Source: Burkholderiales bacterium (GTDB lineage Bacteria; Pseudomonadota; Gammaproteobacteria; Burkholderiales; Burkholderiaceae_C). From it: a DNA stretch of 64,000 bases. The notes beneath the pieces were generated by a model, which was not told the origin of the DNA, ran no database searches, and saw nothing but the letters and a program-made list of their open reading frames with translations. Where the stretch lies: the NCBI GenBank assembly GCA_016185015.1, contig JACPOI010000020.1, positions 310,001-374,000 on the forward strand, written 5' to 3'. The translations under genes were made by a program, and so were the position numbers. Position 1 is the stretch's first letter. The number at the start of each line of letters is the position of its first letter. Below are positions 60,520 to 64,000 of the stretch, piece after piece.

Positions 60520-61578
60520 CTACTGCTTGGCGGCCAGCGGCAGGTTGAGCAGCAGGTTCTGCGGCTTCAGGCGCAGCAGGCCCTGCGCATTCATGGCCAG
60601 GCCCAGGTAGACCGGTTTGCCCGCCAGCTCGGCCTGCATCTGGGCCGGGTCGGCAAAGCTCAGGCGGAACAGGCTGACCAGGCGCTGCATGCGCTCGGGC
60701 TCCACCGTCTGCTCTTCGTACAGGTCGTTGAGGATGGCCGTGGCCTCGGTGTCCAGACCGATGTGCCAGCGCCAGGCGGCATCGTCCACGCGCGCCAGCG
60801 GCTCGATCGTGACCTCGACGCCCAGGAGGTGTTGCACCCAGAGTTCCAGCACCCGCGCCAGTGCCTTCAGGCCGCTGCGCGCGCGCGTCATGCGCAGGGT
60901 CAGGCCGTGGCTCAGCTCCTGCTGCACTTCATGCGTGAGGTCCAGCAGGTAGTGGTAGCGCTCGCTGCGTTCCCAGTAGCGCGCGGCGTTCGATGCATCG
61001 AGCACGGCCAGCTCGGCCTCGCGCAGCCGGGACTTGTTTTCCATCAACAGGCGGCCGATCTCGCCCAGCCCGGCGTTTTCGCTGTACAGGTCCACCACGG
61101 CCTGGTCGGCGGCCAGCACCTGGCCCTCCTGCACGGTCAGGCGTTGCGGGCGGAACAGCAGCTCGGCCGCACGCAGCTGCTGCGCGTCCTCGTTGTCTGC
61201 CAGCAGGCCACGCAGCATGGCCTGCACGATCAGGTCGATGAACAGCGGGGGGATGGTGATGCGGCCGCTGCGCATGAGCTGCAGGTAATACGTTTCCAGC
61301 GTGCCGGCGGCCAGCAGGGCGTCGCGAAAGTTCAGGAAAAGCTGGTAGTTGTCGCGCGCATCGGCATCCTTGAAACGGGCCAGGGTGTCCGGCGCGACCG
61401 ACTGCAGCGGGTCGTCGCGCAGGGCCTGGTGCAGCCGGCGCTCGGCCTTGCAGGACTCGGGCACCAGGGCCAGCTCGGGCCGGTCGAGGAACAGGCGCAG
61501 GTAGTCCGGCGTGACGAGCAGCCAGCCCTGCGCATTGCGCTGCAGGCGGTCGTAACCGCAGTTGGGCCAGAAGTTCAT
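60520..61578 (-). CDS. DUF6352-like protein of unknown function
   Basis: A 352-residue soluble protein with no signal peptide or transmembrane segment, beginning MNFWPNCGYDRLQRNAQGWL. It is rich in helices and charged residues, with a TPDYLRLFLDRPEL segment near residue 25 and RYWERSERYHYLLDLTHEV near 200. I believe it belongs to a Burkholderiales family labelled DUF6352, from memory of its N-terminus; function is unknown. Its ATG overlaps the stop of the channel gene by four bases (61575-61578), so the two are coupled. It converges on icmF with a 3-base gap. Confidence 0.75.
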   Translation of the reverse strand: MNFWPNCGYDRLQRNAQGWLLVTPDYLRLFLDRPELALVPESCKAERRLHQALRDDPLQSVAPDTLARFKDADARDNYQLFLNFRDALLAAGTLETYYLQLMRSGRITIPPLFIDLIVQAMLRGLLADNEDAQQLRAAELLFRPQRLTVQEGQVLAADQAVVDLYSENAGLGEIGRLLMENKSRLREAELAVLDASNAARYWERSERYHYLLDLTHEVQQELSHGLTLRMTRARSGLKALARVLELWVQHLLGVEVTIEPLARVDDAAWRWHIGLDTEATAILNDLYEEQTVEPERMQRLVSLFRLSFADPAQMQAELAGKPVYLGLAMNAQGLLRLKPQNLLLNLPLAAKQ

Positions 61579-62549
61579 GGCCGTGCCGCTTGCATGGGGG
61601 CCGCAGGAATCAGCCGGCCCTGGGCCAGCAGGCGCAGCGTGCGCAGCACGAGAAAGGCGATCACGACCGAGGCCAGCGCCAGACCGGTGCCGGCGATAGC
61701 GGGGGGCCAGCCGCCGCGCCGTACCACCTCGATCAGGGCGGCGGCAAAGGCCGCCACCGGAAAGGAGAAGGACCAGAAGCCGATGGCAAAAGGCACCTGG
61801 CGCCACCATTTGTAGCGCGCCAGCACGGCCACTAGCGGGCCGGCCGCGATGCCCAGGCCGATGATGAGCAGTTCACCCGGCAACTGCGGCCACAAGGTGG
61901 CCACGGCCAGCGTGCCCACGGTGGCCGGTGCCAGTTCAAGGCCGATGGTGGGGCGCATGGCTTCGGGCATGGCGCCTTCGAAGAGGCGGTTGAGCACACG
62001 GATCTCCAGCAGCGCCCAGCTGGCCAGGCCCATGCCGAAGAGCAGGGCGGCCCAGCCCGGATAGCCCAGGGTCTGCAGCGCCATGCCGCCGACCAGGCCG
62101 CCGGCCACCGGCGGCACATACAGCGCGGGGGTCACGGCGCCGGCGGGTAGGCTGGCCGTGGTGATGATGGCGACGATGCGGATGGCAATCACGCCCTGCA
62201 GCGCCAGCGTGGCCAGGGTGAAGAGCAACCAGCCCGTGTGGCCGGGTGTGCCGAAATAGATGACGCAGAGCAGGAGGGACAGCGGGATCAGCGCCATCAG
62301 CGAGCCGGCCAGGGCGTGGGTGAACTCGGCGGCGATGGTCTGGGGGTGGCGCAGGGTCTTGGCCAGATAGATCAGCAGCAGGACGGCCAGCAGGACCAGG
62401 GCAGACCAGGCCAGCAGGTCGCCGACGTCGCGGGCCCAGGCCCAGCCGAATTGCGTGGCACGGCGCCAGGCGCCGCCGAGGGCCAGCAGGCCAACGGGGA
62501 TGGCAAAAAGACCGACAGGAAAACGCGGGAGCCAGGACGGAATATGCAT
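61575..62549 (-). CDS. TehA/SLAC1-family transporter (TDT-type)
   Basis: A 324-residue membrane protein with about ten hydrophobic helices, consistent with the TDT/SLAC1 fold (RFPVGLFAIPVGLLALG at the start; FEGAMPEAMRPTIGLELAP; the late FWSFSFPVAAFAAAL). Members are anion or dicarboxylate channels; E. coli TehA is linked to tellurite tolerance. The substrate cannot be told here. It is translationally coupled to the DUF6352-like gene, which may be an accessory protein. Confidence 0.88.
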   Translation of the reverse strand: MHIPSWLPRFPVGLFAIPVGLLALGGAWRRATQFGWAWARDVGDLLAWSALVLLAVLLLIYLAKTLRHPQTIAAEFTHALAGSLMALIPLSLLLCVIYFGTPGHTGWLLFTLATLALQGVIAIRIVAIITTASLPAGAVTPALYVPPVAGGLVGGMALQTLGYPGWAALLFGMGLASWALLEIRVLNRLFEGAMPEAMRPTIGLELAPATVGTLAVATLWPQLPGELLIIGLGIAAGPLVAVLARYKWWRQVPFAIGFWSFSFPVAAFAAALIEVVRRGGWPPAIAGTGLALASVVIAFLVLRTLRLLAQGRLIPAAPMQAARP

Positions 62550-62588
62550 GCGCCCGATGCTAGCAGCACCGCGGGCCGCGCCGGCGGC

Positions 62589-62816
62589 TCAGTGGCTGCT
62601 GAGCTCGCCCGGGATAGTCTCTTCGTCCAGTTCGTCGTCGACCGGGTTGACGGCGTAGGGGATCAGGGGCTTGTCCAGCGGGCGCAGCTTGTGGCGGCGC
62701 AGTGCACGCAGGGACTTGGAATGCTCCATGGCCTGGAGCACGATCTCCGGCTCCATCATGAGGCTGAAGGGGTTGAGCGAAATAGGGTTGGTTCTCACAG
62801 GTTTTCCTTGCATCAC
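62589..62816 (-). CDS. Small protein of unknown function
   Basis: A 75-residue soluble protein: MMQGKPVRTNPISLNPFSLM, then EPEIVLQAMEHSKSLRALRR, RPLDKPLIPYAVNP, and an acidic C-terminus. The composition is that of a genuine protein rather than a chance frame, and the PISLNPFSLM-EPEIVL pattern looks conserved to me. A second ATG lies at 62813. No clear ribosome site. It sits alone upstream of the transporter gene on the same strand. Confidence 0.55.
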   Translation of the reverse strand: MMQGKPVRTNPISLNPFSLMMEPEIVLQAMEHSKSLRALRRHKLRPLDKPLIPYAVNPVDDELDEETIPGELSSH

Positions 62817-62938
62817 ATCGTTTGCGGATGTGGTGCAATCACTCTAGGCCCCGTGTCAGCCAACTTGAATCGGCATCTGCCGGTTTCGCGTGTCGGAATT
62901 TACCTGACAAGCACCTCTGCTGGGCCTGACACCGGCGC

Positions 62939-64000
62939 TCAGCCGGCCCCGCGGATCAGCGCGGCGGCCTTCTCGGCCATCATGATCACTGGCGCGTTGG
63001 TATTGCCCCCCACCAGGCTGGGCATGACCGAAGCATCCACCACCCGCAGGCCCTGCAGCCCGTGCACGCGCAGCTGCGCGTCCACCACGTCCATGGTCCC
63101 CGGCCCCATGCGGCAGCTGCCCACCGGGTGGTAGATGGTGTCGGCATGGTTGCGGATGAAGTCCTCGATCTGCGCGTCGCTGCGCGCCGCCGCCGAGGCC
63201 GGCAGCTCGCGCGCGCCGAAACGTGCCAGCGCCGGTTGCGACAGGATGCTGCGCATCAGCTTGAAGCCGCGGATCAGCCGGTCCATGTCGTCGCGCTCGG
63301 CGAGGAAGGCTGGGTCGATCAGCGGCGCAGCCAGCGGGTCGGCGCTGGCCAGACGCACGCTGCCGCGGCTTTTCGGGCGCAGCAGGCAGACGTGGCAGGA
63401 ATAACCGTGACCCGTGGTCGTGGTGCGGCCGTGGTTCACCAGCTTGCCCACCACGAAATGCAGTTGCAGGTCGGGAATGGCCTCACTGGCCTGGCTGCGG
63501 ATGAATCCGCCGGCCTCGGCGAAGTTGGTGGTCAGCATGCCGCTGCGCTGGCGGCGCCACTCGAAGATGCCGCGCACCATATTGATTGCGCCCTTGAGGG
63601 ACAGGCCGAACAGCTCGGTCAGCTGCGGCGCATCGTAGACCAGCACCACGTCCACGTGGTCCTGCAGGTTACGGCCTACACCGGGCAATTCGTGGCGCAG
63701 CGTGATGCCATGCTCGCGCAGCTGATCGGCCGGGCCGATGCCCGAGAGCATCAGCAACTGCGGCGAGAGCAGGGCGCCGGCGCTCAGCAGCACCTCGCGC
63801 TGGGCGCGCAGTTCGCGCTTGCCGCCGTTCTGGACGAACTCCACGCCCACGGCACGCTTTCCTTCGAGCAGGATGCGCGTGGCGTGGGCGCCGGTCAGCA
63901 CATGCAGGTTGGGGCGGGCGCGGTGGGGCGTGAGGTAGGCCTTGGCGGCGCTGTAGCGCTCGCCGTTCTTGTGCGTGACCTGGTACAGGCCCACGCCTTC
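62939..64000 (-). CDS. GMC-family oxidoreductase (choline dehydrogenase-like), N-terminus outside the window
   Basis: About 353 C-terminal residues of an FAD-dependent GMC oxidoreductase; the frame runs off the window end. It has the second GMC signature GALLSPQLLMLSGIGPADQL, GRNLQDHVDV, and the active-site His region HPVGSCRMG with NTNAPVIMMAEKAA at the C-terminus. Substrates of this group are primary alcohols such as choline, alkanols or polyethylene glycol; none can be picked here. Confidence 0.93.
   Translation of the reverse strand, partial: EGVGLYQVTHKNGERYSAAKAYLTPHRARPNLHVLTGAHATRILLEGKRAVGVEFVQNGGKRELRAQREVLLSAGALLSPQLLMLSGIGPADQLREHGITLRHELPGVGRNLQDHVDVVLVYDAPQLTELFGLSLKGAINMVRGIFEWRRQRSGMLTTNFAEAGGFIRSQASEAIPDLQLHFVVGKLVNHGRTTTTGHGYSCHVCLLRPKSRGSVRLASADPLAAPLIDPAFLAERDDMDRLIRGFKLMRSILSQPALARFGARELPASAAARSDAQIEDFIRNHADTIYHPVGSCRMGPGTMDVVDAQLRVHGLQGLRVVDASVMPSLVGGNTNAPVIMMAEKAAALIRGAG

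Overview
The window reads as a chromosomal segment of a GC-rich betaproteobacterium, order Burkholderiales and most likely family Comamonadaceae. I base this on a Bug-type solute receptor, the DUF2145 cluster, a GC-rich codon pattern, a ribosomal spc/alpha cluster that contains infA and a zinc-type rpmJ, and an initiator tRNA gene just after rplQ. Genus cannot be fixed from the sequence alone. Almost all of it is ordinary vertically inherited core and metabolic DNA. Two AT-richer patches (about 1770-4290 and 24030-24990) look acquired.

Layout. 1-1895: 3' part of a lysophospholipid-transporter/acyltransferase fusion. 1994-4244: AT-rich, broken glycoside-hydrolase-3 lipoprotein gene. 4400-9529: flavin reductase, diheme cytochrome c/P460 fusion, YiaA-like membrane protein and a three-gene membrane/DUF2145/DUF4153 group. 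9630-13982: a signalling module made of an HD-GYP response regulator facing a PhnD-type binding protein plus hybrid histidine kinase. 14128-18582: YbaL-type antiporter, EF-hand membrane protein, ECF sigma/anti-sigma pair. 18616-20558: tgt and a class II aldolase. 20632-20897: a highly structured 266-bp element with 26-bp perfect terminal inverted repeats, sitting between the aldolase and a Bug receptor. 22062-24029: glutathione-dependent formaldehyde oxidation (frmA, fghA). 24175-25589: acquired gene, a relic of queA, and a membrane orphan. 25683-30197: queA, recG, SPOR protein. 30214-33561: old-yellow-enzyme homologue, exported protein, oxyR and dps. 33674-38537: ubiA, proC and the glycerol genes glpK-glpD.

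38702-47672: spc and alpha ribosomal operons (rplN to rplQ, with secY, infA, rpmJ and rpoA). The cluster begins abruptly at rplN, directly behind glpD. A sigma70-like promoter overlaps the glpD stop codon, so the S10 operon must lie elsewhere. An initiator tRNA with its own TATAAT box and a strong terminator closes the cluster.

47880-64000: amino-acid type ABC receptor, M20 amidohydrolase, coaX, persulfide dioxygenase-rhodanese fusion, Tat-exported FAH-family protein, a complete TRAP transporter (P-Q-M), the fused isobutyryl-CoA mutase icmF behind a perfect 22-bp palindrome, a TehA/SLAC1-type channel with a DUF6352-like partner, a small conserved-looking protein and the 3' part of a GMC oxidoreductase.

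The most interesting unexplained object is the 20632-20897 element. It has perfect terminal repeats that would close a multi-branched structure carrying two long internal hairpins, each containing a smaller perfect hairpin. It resembles a miniature inverted-repeat element, but I cannot assign it to a known family.
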